Assembly (NCBI GenBank): GCA_964200075.2
Contig: CAXNAA020000001.1
Span: forward strand, 1-24,000
Direction of reading: 5' to 3'
Length of the DNA stretch: 24,000 nucleotides
Origin: Sphacelaria rigidula
Lineage: Eukaryota; Phaeophyceae; Sphacelariales
Under the pieces are notes generated by a model. That model saw only the letters and a list, made by a program, of their open reading frames with translations, searched no databases and was not told the origin of the DNA. Below, piece after piece: positions 23,681-24,000 of the stretch. Position 1 is the first letter of the stretch; every line of letters starts with the position of its first letter. The translations under genes were made by a program, and so were the position numbers.

Positions 23681-24000
23681 TTACTTATTTTGAATTGAAT
23701 GAACAATTTTTAGTAAATTTCCAGACTTTCCCGGTACGTTCCCTTTCAAAATTAAAAGATTTTGCTTATAATCAATGCCTAAAACTTCTAATTTAGAAAC
23801 GGTAATTTGTTTAGCACCTAATTGCCCTGCCATTAACTTTCCAGGAAAAACGCGGCCTGGTGTCGTTCCCGGTCCTATAGAACCAGGAGCGCGATGGTTT
23901 TTTGAACCATGCGTCATTGGTCCACGTTTAAACTTATGCCTTTTTTGATTTCCACTAAAACCTTTACCGATAGATTTTCCAGTAACATTAACATACTGTC
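23681..24000 (-). CDS. rpl3: 50S ribosomal protein L3 (partial, C-terminal part)
   Basis: L3 is one of two initiators of large-subunit assembly and reaches the peptidyl-transferase centre. The frame is open from the stop at 23681 to the window end, giving about 105 C-terminal residues; the N-terminal half lies beyond 24000. The sequence reads [16 protein letters not shown] through [22 protein letters not shown], then [20 protein letters not shown], all diagnostic of L3. The Met at 23917 is internal and not the start. It is the first gene of the minus-strand ribosomal run. Confidence 0.97.
   Translation of the reverse strand, partial: QYVNVTGKSIGKGFSGNQKRHKFKRGPMTHGSKNHRAPGSIGPGTTPGRVFPGKLMAGQLGAKQITVSKLEVLGIDYKQNLLILKGNVPGKSGNLLKIVHSIQNK

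Noticed and set aside
23681-23917. A complete 78-residue protein starting at Met 23917
   Set aside because: The frame stays open upstream with clear L3 sequence to the window end, so this is the 3' part of rpl3.

Overview
This window is a piece of a plastid (chloroplast) genome of the red-algal lineage, most probably from an ochrophyte alga such as a diatom. It is strongly AT-rich, has short spacers and no introns, and codes with the standard bacterial/plastid code. Photosystem I and II genes sit beside a long bacterial-type ribosomal protein cluster. That cluster runs rpl3 to rps10 and includes secY, rpoA, rpl31, tufA and rps10, which is typical of red-lineage plastids and not of green ones. 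Other red-lineage marks are plastid-encoded petF, ftsH, dnaB and psaE, and an rpl11-rpl1-rpl12 group without rpl10. A cryptophyte or red alga cannot be fully excluded from gene content alone.

Layout. 1-2007 (+): dnaB, a replicative helicase interrupted in frame by a 137-residue mini-intein, then trnW(CCA). 2095-3702 (+): rpl11-rpl1-rpl12. 3825-4127 (-): petF, convergent with rpl12 across a perfect 144-bp palindrome. 4316-6486: the psbB-psbT-psbN(-)-psbH photosystem II cluster, divergent from petF. 6652-8565 (-): ftsH. 8724-8909 (+): psaE. 8969-24000 (-): one uninterrupted run of 29 genes read right to left: rpl3 (cut by the window end), rpl4, rpl23, rpl2, rps19, rpl22, rps3, rpl16, rpl29, rps17, rpl14, rpl24, rpl5, rps8, rpl6, rpl18, rps5, secY, rpl36, rps13, rps11, rpoA, rpl13, rps9, rpl31, rps12, rps7, tufA, rps10. 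In total 40 protein genes and one tRNA gene are supported.

How the genes work together. The minus-strand run supplies both ribosomal subunits, elongation factor Tu, the RNA polymerase alpha subunit and the SecY thylakoid translocon. The psb genes encode part of the photosystem II core. FtsH degrades damaged photosystem subunits, chiefly D1. PsaE and ferredoxin (petF) act at the electron-output side of photosystem I. DnaB drives plastid DNA replication.

Most notable points. (1) The dnaB intein is very short and has lost or altered several usual intein motifs but keeps its splice-junction residues. (2) All four convergent gene junctions carry inverted repeats. The largest has 71-bp perfect arms that include the last rpl12 codons and the petF stop codon. 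(3) petF and psbB have divergent consensus-like promoters whose -35 boxes overlap by five bases. (4) PsbT has an unusual N-terminal extension.
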